Part shown: one piece after another, positions 16,488 to 22,808 of the stretch
Numbering within the stretch: position 1 is the first letter of the stretch
Layout of the letters: each line of letters opens with the position of its first letter
NCBI GenBank assembly: GCA_030153045.1
Contig: JASLID010000087.1
Span: 1-36,863, forward strand
DNA from: Flavobacterium sp.
Lineage (GTDB): Bacteria > Bacteroidota > Bacteroidia > Flavobacteriales > Flavobacteriaceae
Reading direction: 5' to 3'
DNA length: 36,863 nt
Program-made: the position numbers and the translations under genes
The notes under the pieces: model-generated
Told to the model about the DNA's origin: nothing
The model's database searches: none
What the model saw: the letters and a program-made list of their open reading frames with translations, nothing else

Positions 16488-16809
16488 AATCTATAGTTTT
16501 TTAAAGTTTAAGCTGCAATGGTAAAACAAGAAAAAAACATACCAAAATACCCATTTCCGAAAACAACCGTTTGTGCCGAAATCGACCAAAACAGGCCTCT
16601 TTTTCCTCCCAAATCAGGAAAAACAACCCCAATAAAAAAAAAGCAACACATTTGTATTTTGTAAGAAAAATAGTATATTTGAATTGATTTTTCGGAAATC
16701 CTAAAGCCGTATCAAAGCCATATCAAAGCCATATCAAAGCCATATCAAAGCCGCATGAAAGTCATACTAAAGCCGTCCCAAAGCAAAGTAAGCCAAACCA
16801 AAAGTGTAA
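16488..16809. other. Divergent intergenic region with an iteron-like array
   Basis: About 320 bases between the minus-strand 249-aa gene and the plus-strand small HTH-like gene. It contains homopolymer A and C runs (16520-16660), an AT-rich patch (tttgtattttgtaagaaaaatagtat cut here into 'ttgtattttgt' and 'aatagtat' near 16650-16678) that may hold promoters, and the 11-bp array at 16703-16790. No coding sequence is evident on either strand. Confidence 0.6.
16703..16790 (+). repeat. 11-bp iteron-like tandem array (8 units)
   Basis: Eight consecutive 11-bp units with no spacer. The consensus is aaagccatatc: unit 1 has gtatc, units 2-4 are identical, and units 5-8 drift (aaagccgcatg, aaagtcatact, aaagccgtccc, aaagcaaagta). 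A period of 11 places each unit on almost the same face of the helix. The array ends 19 bases before the ATG of the small HTH-like gene, so it may be an operator for that protein or a promoter element. Confidence 0.85.
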
Positions 16810-17016
16810 ATGCCAAACAGAAACACTATGAAAAGAATTTGCATTTACCCAAAAGACATCCAGCAAATCACTGGAAAAAGCGAGAGACAATCCCGTAATA
16901 TCATTGCCAACATCAAAAAGCAACTCAACAAAGAAAAACACCAAGCCGTCACCATCGACGAATTCTGCAATTACATGGGCATCCAAAAAGAAGATTGGTA
17001 TCAACAAATAAAATAA
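16810..17016 (+). CDS. Small helix-turn-helix-like protein (68 aa)
   Basis: A basic 68-residue protein. A helix-turn-helix-like segment reads IYPKDIQQITGKSERQSRN (about 12-30), then a Lys-rich helix, then TIDEFCNYMGI. The pattern resembles small DNA-binding proteins common in Flavobacteria, but no named family comes to mind. An internal ATG at 16828 (MKRICIYPKD) could be the true start, giving 62 residues. The 11-bp array directly upstream is a plausible binding site. The gene is followed by the repeat-bracketed GIY-YIG gene. Confidence 0.6.
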   Translation: MPNRNTMKRICIYPKDIQQITGKSERQSRNIIANIKKQLNKEKHQAVTIDEFCNYMGIQKEDWYQQIK

Positions 17017-17033
17017 GTACATCATGTTTAGTC

Positions 17034-17229
17034 ATTGCGAACACCTCAGCACCGTCATTGCGAGTTCTTAGGCACTGTCATTGCGAGGAGGAACGACGAA
17101 GCACCCGAGCGAAGCGAACGGACGAAGTAATCTCTTCGTGATTGCAGTAACACCGATGAGATTGCTTCGTTCCTCGCAATGACATACACGAGAGATTGCC
17201 ACGCTCCACTACGTTACGCTCGCAATGAC
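17034..17229. repeat. Inverted dispersed repeats upstream of the GIY-YIG gene
   Basis: Short cores gtcattgcga lie at about 17031 and 17054. A full copy starting gtcattgcgaggaggaacga lies at 17077-17102, and its inverted partner gcttcgttcctcgcaatgac is at 17164-17183. A further inverted copy (gagattgccacgctcc...ctcgcaatgac) ends at 17229. The pair can form a long hairpin. The whole block ends about 55 bases before the GIY-YIG start codon. Confidence 0.8.
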
Positions 17230-17283
17230 TGGACGGAAAGACTTGCAATGAAATTAAAGCACATACAACAACAAACAAAAAAA

Positions 17284-17583
17284 ATGAAAACCGGTTTTAT
17301 CTACATTATAACCAATAAGAACAATACAACGCTTTACGTTGGTGTTACTTCTAACCTACCCAAACGTATAATGGAACACAAAGAAAAACGGTATGCCAAT
17401 TCCTTTTCTGCTCAATACAATCTTTCTAAATTGGTGTATTACGAAACCTTTCAAATGATTAGTGATGCCATTGCTCGTGAAAAGCAATTAAAAGCAGGCT
17501 CTAGAGCTAAAAAAATGGACTTAATTAATGCTTTAAATCCAGAATGGAAGGATTTGTTTGAAGAGGTTAAGTACATAATGTGA
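17284..17583 (+). CDS. GIY-YIG nuclease-domain protein (99 aa)
   Basis: A 99-residue single-domain GIY-YIG protein of the small YhbQ/COG2827 type. GFIYIITNK (about 4-12) and LYVGVTSNLPKRIMEH (about 17-32) provide the paired GIY/YIG-type strands and the catalytic Arg, and AIAREKQLK (about 61-69) the metal-binding Glu. I chose the ATG at 17284 because the frame upstream (to 17179) runs through the repeat and adds residues unlike the family; an ATG at 17248 is the alternative. The gene sits between two blocks of inverted repeats (17034-17229, 17584-17722). Such small nucleases cut or process DNA structures; here it may act on the repeat hairpins, which is inference. A terminator follows at 17748-17776. 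Confidence 0.88.
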   Translation: MKTGFIYIITNKNNTTLYVGVTSNLPKRIMEHKEKRYANSFSAQYNLSKLVYYETFQMISDAIAREKQLKAGSRAKKMDLINALNPEWKDLFEEVKYIM

Positions 17584-17722
17584 GTCATTGCGAGTTGTCA
17601 TTGCGAGGAGGAACGACGAAGCAATCTCATAGATGTTACCGCAATCACGAAAATATTGCTTCGTTCCTCGCAATGACATACATGAGATTGCCACGCTTCA
17701 CTACGTTGCTTTCGCAATGACG
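17584..17722. repeat. Inverted dispersed repeats downstream of the GIY-YIG gene
   Basis: Starts at the stop codon: a short gtcattgcgag core, then a full copy starting gtcattgcgaggaggaacga at about 17596, its inverted partner attgcttcgttcctcgcaat near 17656-17675, and a second inverted copy (gagattgccacgcttcac...tttcgcaatgac) ending near 17721. The order and orientation mirror the upstream block, so the gene is carried between matching repeat blocks. Confidence 0.82.
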
Positions 17723-17747
17723 ATGGTAGAAATCGAAGCCATCTAAT

Positions 17748-17776
17748 AAAAAAAGGTGCCTAAAGCACCTTTTTTT
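17748..17776. terminator. Bidirectional terminator between GIY-YIG and propeller genes
   Basis: The perfect inverted repeat aaaaaaaggtgc / gcaccttttttt with a 5-base loop has T runs on both strands. It lies between convergent genes, the plus-strand GIY-YIG gene and the minus-strand propeller gene ending at 17809, and can serve both. Confidence 0.9.
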
Positions 17777-17808
17777 ATTTATAGTATGTAATTGTCTCTT
17801 TTAAAGTT

Positions 17809-18705
17809 TTATAATTTTAAAGAAAGGTCACTATCCAATTTAACGAAGTGAATTTCGCCACTCATCATAGCTGGAACAATTAATTCATCATTCAATATAA
17901 TAAAATCAGCCGGGCCTGAAATAGCTTCCTGAAGTGGAATCGATTTTGCTCTAACTGCAGTAGGATTATAAATTCCAAGGCCTACAATGATTCCTTTTTT
18001 CTCAAACCCTACCCAATTGCTTACATAAAGTACATCGTTACTTATGAACATTCCATCGTAATGCCCTTCAATTGGAGTCAATTGAGTGAATGCTCCGTCT
18101 TTTAAGTTAATGTAACCAATAACACCATTGGGTTGGTTATCGCTTCCAAATCCGTTTACATACAGTCTTCCCGCTTTTTTATAACAAAATAATCCGTTGA
18201 TTCCTGAAATCGTTTTATCTGTTTTAATTTCAGCATACGATTTGTCAGTCAAATTAACTTTAAATAGTTTACTCTTATCAGTAGCCGAAACATATAAAGT
18301 AGTATTATCCCATACCGCAATGTCATTTAAAAAAGAAGCGTCTTTACTAAAATCGATTTCATACAATTTATTTCCTGTTTTCAGGTCAATGGCTACAAGA
18401 CGATCGATATCGGTTAAGAATAAAATTCCTTTTTCGATAGCCAAACCTTTAGGAGCATTCAGTTTTTCTTTTGAAAAAACAGCATCAATTACCTTTCCTT
18501 TTTTGTCAAGCTTCAGTATTTGACCGTCTCCGTCTTTTGCAGCAGGGCTTAATTCTTTACCGATTTCGGCAGCATAAATAAATTGGCCATCAGTAGCCAA
18601 ACTTTCAATATGATTGAATCCGTTAACCGTTTTAGTAATTTGTGCATTAGCATGAAATGCTATAAATAAACTGCATGCCAGGGTTGTTTTAATTAAATTT
18701 CTCAT
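17809..18705 (-). CDS. Secreted SMP-30/NHL-like beta-propeller protein
   Basis: A 298-residue exported protein: signal peptide at residues 1-21 (ending ANA-Q), then repeated beta-propeller blades of the SMP-30/gluconolactonase type. Examples are LATDGQFIYAAE, LNAPKGLAIEKGILFLTD, LNDIAVWDNTTLYVSA, INGLFCYKKAGRLYVNG and YDGMFISNDVLYVSN. Blade spacing is about 40-45 residues. Metal-binding residues of gluconolactonases are not obvious, so a lactonase activity is uncertain. It is probably periplasmic. A palindrome identical in form to the tetR operator lies 50 bases upstream (18755-18772), so it is probably repressed by the adjacent TetR protein and induced by that protein's ligand. Confidence 0.8.
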   Translation of the reverse strand: MRNLIKTTLACSLFIAFHANAQITKTVNGFNHIESLATDGQFIYAAEIGKELSPAAKDGDGQILKLDKKGKVIDAVFSKEKLNAPKGLAIEKGILFLTDIDRLVAIDLKTGNKLYEIDFSKDASFLNDIAVWDNTTLYVSATDKSKLFKVNLTDKSYAEIKTDKTISGINGLFCYKKAGRLYVNGFGSDNQPNGVIGYINLKDGAFTQLTPIEGHYDGMFISNDVLYVSNWVGFEKKGIIVGLGIYNPTAVRAKSIPLQEAISGPADFIILNDELIVPAMMSGEIHFVKLDSDLSLKL

Positions 18706-18754
18706 TGCGTTTCTATATCTATTATTAAATTGAGTTTTATTTTTATAATTTAAA

Positions 18755-18772
18755 ATATACCAAGCGGTATAT
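18755..18772. promoter_or_regulatory. Predicted TetR operator upstream of the propeller gene
   Basis: atataccaagcggtatat has perfect 7-bp arms around a 4-base centre. The arms match those of the palindrome before tetR (19416-19433). It lies in the 83-base gap between the tetR stop and the propeller gene start, where the promoter of the latter must be. Confidence 0.75.
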
Positions 18773-18788
18773 TCTATTTCAAATTTTT

Positions 18789-19379
18789 TTACTTTTTCAG
18801 GTCTTTTATCATTCTTTCCAAAAAGTCCATGGTAACATTTAGAGAACCAATTGTATTGGTCACTTTTGATTGCATTACACCACCTTGTATGAGTGATATA
18901 AATACCGAAATGAATTCATTGACATTGATATCAGGTTTGATTTCTCCCTTTTCAATACCATCTTTGATTCTACGTTCCAGTGAATCTCGCCAGAATGCAA
19001 ATGCGTTGGCTGCTTTTTCTTTCAATAACTGATGGGTATCGTCAGCTTCCGCAGATGTATTGGTAACAGGACACCCTGAACTTAAAAATGGGAATTTTAA
19101 ATAATTACGATATGTTTCAGGATACACTAATAATTTATCGATAACCGATTCTCTTACATCCATTTTCCCTCTGATGTATAAGACAACCTGTTCGAAGTTA
19201 TAATCGAAAGCAGCTAAAGCCACCTCATCTTTACTTACAAAATTACCGTAGATACTTCCTTTTGTTAATCCAGTAGCATGAATCATATCATTAATAGAAG
19301 TACCGGCATATCCTTTCTCGTTAAAGATAGGAGCCGTTTTTTCTATGATAAATTGTCTGGTACGATCTGCTTTTGACAT
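18789..19379 (-). CDS. TetR/AcrR family transcriptional regulator
   Basis: A 196-residue repressor from the ATG at 19379 (MSKADRTRQF). An ATG at 19382 is equally close, whereas the longer frame to 19424 would need a TTG lying inside the operator and is rejected. The N-terminal TetR DNA-binding domain shows IIEKTAPIFNEKGYAG, then TSINDMIHATGLTKGSIYGNF (about residues 25-45), the classical helix-turn-helix. The C-terminal two thirds is a helical ligand and dimer domain. The 18-bp perfect palindrome at 19416-19433 is upstream and a near copy at 18755-18772 precedes the propeller gene, so it should repress both itself and its neighbour. The ligand is unknown. Confidence 0.92.
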   Translation of the reverse strand: MSKADRTRQFIIEKTAPIFNEKGYAGTSINDMIHATGLTKGSIYGNFVSKDEVALAAFDYNFEQVVLYIRGKMDVRESVIDKLLVYPETYRNYLKFPFLSSGCPVTNTSAEADDTHQLLKEKAANAFAFWRDSLERRIKDGIEKGEIKPDINVNEFISVFISLIQGGVMQSKVTNTIGSLNVTMDFLERMIKDLKK

Positions 19380-19415
19380 CATCTGTATAACATATTGGGA
19401 GCAAATGTATAAAAA

Positions 19416-19433
19416 ATATACCAATTGGTATAT
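19416..19433. promoter_or_regulatory. Predicted TetR auto-operator
   Basis: atataccaattggtatat is a perfect 18-bp palindrome 36 bases upstream of the tetR start. It shares the 7-bp arms with the site at 18755-18772 and differs only in the central four bases, as expected for two binding sites of one TetR dimer. Confidence 0.8.
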
Positions 19434-19570
19434 TAATACCTAACTATTTTTAAATTAATGGTATATCTACAATTGAAGTTTGTTAAGATCCTATTGAAAA
19501 ATACCAGTATAATTCCAATAAATCATATAGGCTATGTACTGTGTAACCACACTTTTTCAGGTAGAAATAA

Positions 19571-19598
19571 AAAACCCAAAACTTTCGCTTTGGGTTTT
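19571..19598. terminator. Terminator after the acidic 94-aa gene
   Basis: aaaacccaaa / tttgggtttt around a short actttcgc loop, with A and T runs outside on both strands. It lies downstream of the minus-strand gene ending at 19649 and upstream of tetR, isolating the tetR promoter. Confidence 0.85.
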
Positions 19599-19648
19599 GT
19601 TTGATTAGAAATTGGGGCATTTAACATCACTATTTATTTCTTTAAGGG

Positions 19649-19933
19649 TTAGCTCCTTCCTTTGTGTTCGCCTTCCTCCTCTTGGTCTTCGTCCTTTTCT
19701 TCTTCAGAATTGGATTGCGCCGGAGTATTTCGATTTTTTTTCACTCGTGAATTCCAATTAGGGGTATCATCGATGAATTCTTCATATTCTTGTGGAAAAT
19801 TCTCATGTAGGTCATTTTCTGGATGCGTTTTTTCCAAATCATCAGTTTTTTGTCTGTGCTGAGGATTATCATTATGTAGTCCGGGATGTTTAACATTTTT
19901 TTCCATTTTTCCATGTAATTTATAGGTTACCAT
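19649..19933 (-). CDS. Small hydrophilic, probably disordered protein (94 aa)
   Basis: A 94-residue protein with almost no hydrophobic core. It is rich in Glu, Asp, Lys, Asn and Pro, with an acidic tail (EEEKDEDQEEEGEH, about 76-89). It is predicted to be disordered. No family is recognised. The ATG at 19933 and the terminator at 19571-19598 support a real single-gene unit. Such proteins recur among stress-related genes in Bacteroidota, which fits the SpoIIAA-like gene upstream, but no function can be given. Confidence 0.55.
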   Translation of the reverse strand: MVTYKLHGKMEKNVKHPGLHNDNPQHRQKTDDLEKTHPENDLHENFPQEYEEFIDDTPNWNSRVKKNRNTPAQSNSEEEKDEDQEEEGEHKGRS

Positions 19934-20015
19934 TTTTAAAAGTAAAATGAACTGCTCTCCTTTTTTATAGCATTAAAATTGTGATTTACACCTAGGAATG
20001 GGAACCCTTGGAGCT

Positions 20016-20381
20016 CTAAGAATTACCTTCCACCCAATTTAAAGCTTTATTGAAATCCTTTTTTTTAAACCCACGGAACTCCCCTGGAGTACTATGGGTA
20101 AAACCATTAGTAGAGTCAATAACTTTTTTTGAATCAGAAACTATCGCCGCCCTATTCCATTTTGAGAAATTTTTAAGTTCAACCATTTCGTCCTCCATCA
20201 AGGAATCCATTGTAAAGTTTTTAATGTCATTATCAAAAACTAATAAAAAATTAATTTCGTGAATTTGTTTTACTAGTTTTTCAACGGCAGGAATTACAGT
20301 ATTTTGGTAATCCTCTTTCGTTACTTCTCCAATTGCTCTAAAAGCAACTACATTGTCTGGTGCACTAATTATTTGAATCAT
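20016..20381 (-). CDS. SpoIIAA-like (STAS/SpoIIAA superfamily) protein
   Basis: A 121-residue protein from the ATG at 20381 (MIQIISAPDNVVAFRAIGEV); the upstream extension would need a TTG and adds a poorly fitting leader. The pattern of VVAFRAIGEVTKEDY, then IPAVEKLV, INFLLVFDND, F..DS..EDEM, then WNRAAIVSD and TPGEFRGF matches the SpoIIAA-like family of small single-domain proteins of the STAS/SpoIIAA fold. These are cytosolic and of unknown biochemical role, often found with stress genes. No partner kinase is adjacent; the nearest regulatory gene is the response regulator divergently placed at 20729. Confidence 0.82.
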   Translation of the reverse strand: MIQIISAPDNVVAFRAIGEVTKEDYQNTVIPAVEKLVKQIHEINFLLVFDNDIKNFTMDSLMEDEMVELKNFSKWNRAAIVSDSKKVIDSTNGFTHSTPGEFRGFKKKDFNKALNWVEGNS

Positions 20382-20423
20382 TTTTATTTGATTTAAGTTG
20401 ATAATTATATCTGCCAAATTCAA

Positions 20424-20728
20424 CTCAAATGTAATGCTACTTCAATAAAATCAACTTATACAATTTCCGATAAAATTTACATAATATAAACATGTAAGCT
20501 CTTTATACGGTTTTCTTGTAATGAGGTTCATTTTAAGATAGTTGTTCTACGATATGCATTTTCGATATCTAAAATTGTAAATTTTGGAGAGCTTAAATAT
20601 TGCAATGAAAAACAAACTTTTTTTAATAGGCATACTCCTTTTCTGTGTATTTTTTTTTATTAAAATCTTCTTTTTAATACGTTATTTTTTTTATAATTTT
20701 ATTCTCCCAAGATTTAATTTTTATCCCT
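20424..20728. other. Divergent intergenic region with promoter-like AT-rich DNA
   Basis: Between the SpoIIAA-like gene (minus) and the response regulator (plus). It is very AT-rich, with a taaattttg element near 20576 that loosely resembles the Bacteroidota minus-7 box, and a small membrane-type reading frame at 20605-20739, listed separately. No other coding signal is seen. Confidence 0.5.
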
Positions 20729-20739
20729 ATGGACTCTAA
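20605..20739 (+). CDS. Possible 44-aa membrane microprotein overlapping the response regulator
   Basis: An ATG at 20605 opens a 44-codon frame that begins MKNKLFLIGILLFCVFFFIK. A hydrophobic core, basic residues around it and a second aromatic stretch suggest one or two membrane segments. It ends at 20739, overlapping the response regulator start (20729) by 11 bases, as in coupled genes. It is built largely from T runs, so it could be chance in AT-rich DNA. It is too short for standard gene calling. Low confidence. Confidence 0.3.
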   Translation: MKNKLFLIGILLFCVFFFIKIFFLIRYFFYNFILPRFNFYPYGL

Positions 20740-21214
20740 ATGCACTATTTTTTATGTGGATGATGATATAGATGATCTAAATTTATTCAGAGATGCAGTA
20801 GCAGCATTAGCTGAAGAAAAAGTTGATGTAATACTCTATGATAATGGGCATAAACTTATAGAGGACTTACATAAGTTATCCTACTCTCCACAACTTATAT
20901 TTATTGACCTGTATATGCCGGAAACGAATGGCTTTGAAATTTTGGAAGAAGTTAAAAAGTTAACACAGCACCAAAATACACCAATAATAATATATTCTAC
21001 TTGGGCTGAGTTGATGGCCATATCAAAATGCAAAGACCTTGGAGCCAGTCTTTACATTACAAAACCAATATTATTTGAAGGTATTATTGAGGTAATTAAA
21101 CAGGTTATGAAAATTAGATGGGATTTATTAACACCTCAATTTGACCATTTTATTGAGCAGACAGAAAAAAATAAAGAGACAGAATCTATTCTCAAAAACA
21201 TTTTTTTTCTCTAA
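20729..21214 (+). CDS. Single-domain response regulator (receiver only)
   Basis: A 161-residue REC-domain protein without an output domain. DDD (about 11-13) forms the acidic pocket, D57-like Asp in IFIDLYMPETNG is the phosphoacceptor, ST in IIIYST is the switch Thr/Ser, and K in YITKP the conserved Lys. The C-terminal 45 residues (about 118-161) are helical and extend past the usual receiver. This is the Rcp1-like class that relays phosphate from a histidine kinase located elsewhere. It stands alone on the plus strand; convergent genes follow at 21298. Confidence 0.9.
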   Translation: MDSKCTIFYVDDDIDDLNLFRDAVAALAEEKVDVILYDNGHKLIEDLHKLSYSPQLIFIDLYMPETNGFEILEEVKKLTQHQNTPIIIYSTWAELMAISKCKDLGASLYITKPILFEGIIEVIKQVMKIRWDLLTPQFDHFIEQTEKNKETESILKNIFFL

Positions 21215-21297
21215 AGCATCTTTAGATAGTCTCCCGATTTCTAATTAAAAACGGTCTTTATAATGATAAATCCTTTTTAGACCAAGTTGCCTTTATT

Positions 21298-21693
21298 TTA
21301 TGCTATACCTTGAGCCCTACCCGATTTAAAAATACGGCCCAAAAGATTTCTTCCAATGGCTTTAATGTTGTCAGCCTGTTTTGAAACGGCATAGGTCACA
21401 CCCAATTGAGCTAATGTTCCCAGTACTCTTTTAACGGGATGCTGTGCATTCCCTCCTATTAGTTTTTTGGAAAGAAACCCAGCGCCTAAACCAATAGCGC
21501 TATTAACCAGATTGTGTTTTACTTCAGGAGAATGAATCACCTCTTGAAATGTGTTTTTAATCAGGTTCATAGGTTTTAAACTTTCGCATGTGACATGAAG
21601 TTGCTCTTGTAACAATTCCAATTGATACGCACGCTTCTTCTCTGTTGAAATAATCAATGCATTCAACGTATCGGTTTCGTTTTTAGTTTTCAT
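21298..21693 (-). CDS. Hypothetical protein with glycine-rich hydrophobic segment (131 aa)
   Basis: A 131-residue protein. The N-terminal 50 residues are helical and Lys/Glu/Gln-rich. A weakly hydrophobic Gly/Ala stretch (SAIGLGAGFLSKKLIGG, about 65-81) and another at about 91-103 (LGTLAQLGVTYAV) could associate with the membrane. Its start overlaps the end of the phage-holin-family gene by 11 bases. The set resembles small stress or envelope clusters of Flavobacteria (holin-family, YtxH- or YqjD-like proteins). No named family is recognised. Confidence 0.7.
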   Translation of the reverse strand: MKTKNETDTLNALIISTEKKRAYQLELLQEQLHVTCESLKPMNLIKNTFQEVIHSPEVKHNLVNSAIGLGAGFLSKKLIGGNAQHPVKRVLGTLAQLGVTYAVSKQADNIKAIGRNLLGRIFKSGRAQGIA

Positions 21694-22042
21694 AGCATTT
21701 CTGTTTTAACAATTGTTTGATAATAGAATTGCTAACTGGGTATTTTATCCATTGATGGCGAAAAATACTAAGAATAATTGCCAGCAGTGCATAGAAAGCA
21801 CCAATTATAAAAAAGCCATAAAATGACTCGCCAAGTTGTTTGCCAATCCATAAGGCAATTCCAATGTTGATGATTATAACAGACAACCCAACCGTCATTA
21901 AAATAGCAAGACGCGAAATTAGTGATGAAGCTACATCCGCAGATTTGTCTATTGTATTTAGCTTAAACAGTCCAAAAGTTGTTTTGCCATAATCTTTCGC
22001 TCTTTCTAAAAGCGTAACTAGTAATGTTGCATTGTCAGTCAT
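21683..22042 (-). CDS. Phage-holin-family (YqjE-like) membrane protein
   Basis: A 119-residue protein with an amphipathic N-terminal region (1-42), two transmembrane helices (about 46-65 and 73-92) and a basic C-terminal tail. This is the layout of the chromosomal holin superfamily III / YqjE-like proteins, which in Bacteroidota sit in envelope-stress clusters and are not prophage lysis genes. No endolysin or other phage gene is nearby. It overlaps the next gene by 11 bases and is second to third in a minus-strand string of small genes beginning at 22432. Confidence 0.78.
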   Translation of the reverse strand: MTDNATLLVTLLERAKDYGKTTFGLFKLNTIDKSADVASSLISRLAILMTVGLSVIIINIGIALWIGKQLGESFYGFFIIGAFYALLAIILSIFRHQWIKYPVSNSIIKQLLKQKCYEN

Positions 22043-22096
22043 AACTTTAAAATTTAAATTGTTTGTGACTATTTTTTTTTTTAAGAAAATCGATTT

Positions 22097-22216
22097 CTAA
22101 CTGCATCTGCCTAACAAAAAATAGATCAGTGCAAAAACCAATATAGTACCTATGATTCCTCCGCCTAATTTATAGGCTCCAAATCCTGCTATTAACGTTT
22201 TAAAAAAGCTGTTCAT
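22097..22216 (-). CDS. Small membrane protein (39 aa)
   Basis: My own translation gives 39 residues from the ATG at 22216: MNSFFKTLIAGFGAYKLGGG, then a single hydrophobic helix of Ile, Gly, Leu, Val and Phe, ending GRCS. The pattern of basic N-terminus, GGG and one membrane helix is one I recall from tiny Flavobacteria membrane proteins in the same kind of cluster. It lies between the lipoprotein-like gene (22259-22432) and the holin-family gene, on the same strand with short gaps. The function is unknown. Confidence 0.6.
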   Translation of the reverse strand: MNSFFKTLIAGFGAYKLGGGIIGTILVFALIYFLLGRCS

Positions 22217-22258
22217 ATTTCAAAGATTTAATTAGTCCTAACTATCCGTATTGATTCT

Positions 22259-22432
22259 TTATTTTTTTGTTAACTTTACTATAATACCTACAACTACTAC
22301 AGCTATTGCAATAACTATAAATATTCCAAAACCCATTCCTAACTTAAAGATTCCTTCTATGACCTCACAGGAAGTGAAGAAAAATAGGGAGAGCAATAGT
22401 GCAGTTATTACAAGCGGTTTTATTTTCATCAT
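22259..22432 (-). CDS. Small lipoprotein-like membrane protein (57 aa)
   Basis: My own translation from ATG-ATG (22432 or 22429) gives 57 residues. A signal segment ends FFFTSC, a lipobox-like Cys at residue 22 with a following Glu, then a short linker VIEGIFKLGMGFG, then a strongly hydrophobic helix (IFIVIAIAVVVVGIIV) and a basic end. Proteins with a SCE-xxx-IFK-G start and one helix recur in Flavobacteria; I recall them being mislabelled as phosphatidate cytidylyltransferase. This is the first gene of the minus-strand cluster, so its promoter should lie at 22433-22560. Confidence 0.65.
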   Translation of the reverse strand: MMKIKPLVITALLLSLFFFTSCEVIEGIFKLGMGFGIFIVIAIAVVVVGIIVKLTKK

Positions 22433-22442
22433 GATATATTAG

Positions 22443-22808
22443 TTTTAAATGAAAGCCGACTTACCAAAAAAGAGGCCTTTCTTGTTTCTAAATTTTTTAG
22501 CTAGGGTAAATTTGAATTGTTTTTACGTAAAGTTAAAGGCATTATTCATACTACGTGTTTCATAATTTTTGATATGAATTTCAAGATTCACACGTTATAA
22601 AAAAGGAAGTGATTAAATATTAAATACTTAGAAAATAACCAATATGCGAATTATGTAAAAAAATGCTTGTTATTTATAAGAGTTATCTGAATTTTTTGTT
22701 CCAAATTTGTATACCTAACTTGCCAGATTTATATACCTAACTGATTATTAATGACAAAAAATGATATGGCGGCATCTCATCACTGCAAGCTATTATTCAA
22801 AATAAAAA
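22443..22808. other. Divergent intergenic region with a 22-bp-spaced direct repeat
   Basis: About 365 bases between the small-membrane-protein cluster (minus) and tamB (plus). It holds an AT-rich stretch and the repeat of tatacctaact at 22710-22720 and 22732-22742. No coding frame of note is found. Confidence 0.6.
22710..22742 (+). promoter_or_regulatory. Direct repeat tatacctaact, possible regulator or sigma site for tamB
   Basis: Two exact 11-bp copies, tatacctaact, start 22 bases apart, about two helical turns, 67-99 bases before the tamB start. This is a typical geometry for a dimeric activator or repressor, or for overlapping promoter boxes. The regulator is unknown. Confidence 0.5.

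Noticed and set aside
16703..16790. CRISPR or protein-coding tandem repeat
   Set aside because: The 11-bp units have no spacers, and no reading frame with a start spans them.
17284..17583. Homing endonuclease in an intron
   Set aside because: The GIY-YIG protein is a minimal domain in an intergenic region flanked by repeats; no split host gene or intron structure is seen.
19380..19424. Longer tetR start at 19424
   Set aside because: It would begin with TTG inside the palindromic operator; the ATG at 19379 or 19382 gives the normal TetR N-terminus.
21683..22042. Prophage lysis cassette (holin family)
   Set aside because: Chromosomal YqjE-type layout among stress genes, without endolysin, integrase or capsid genes nearby.
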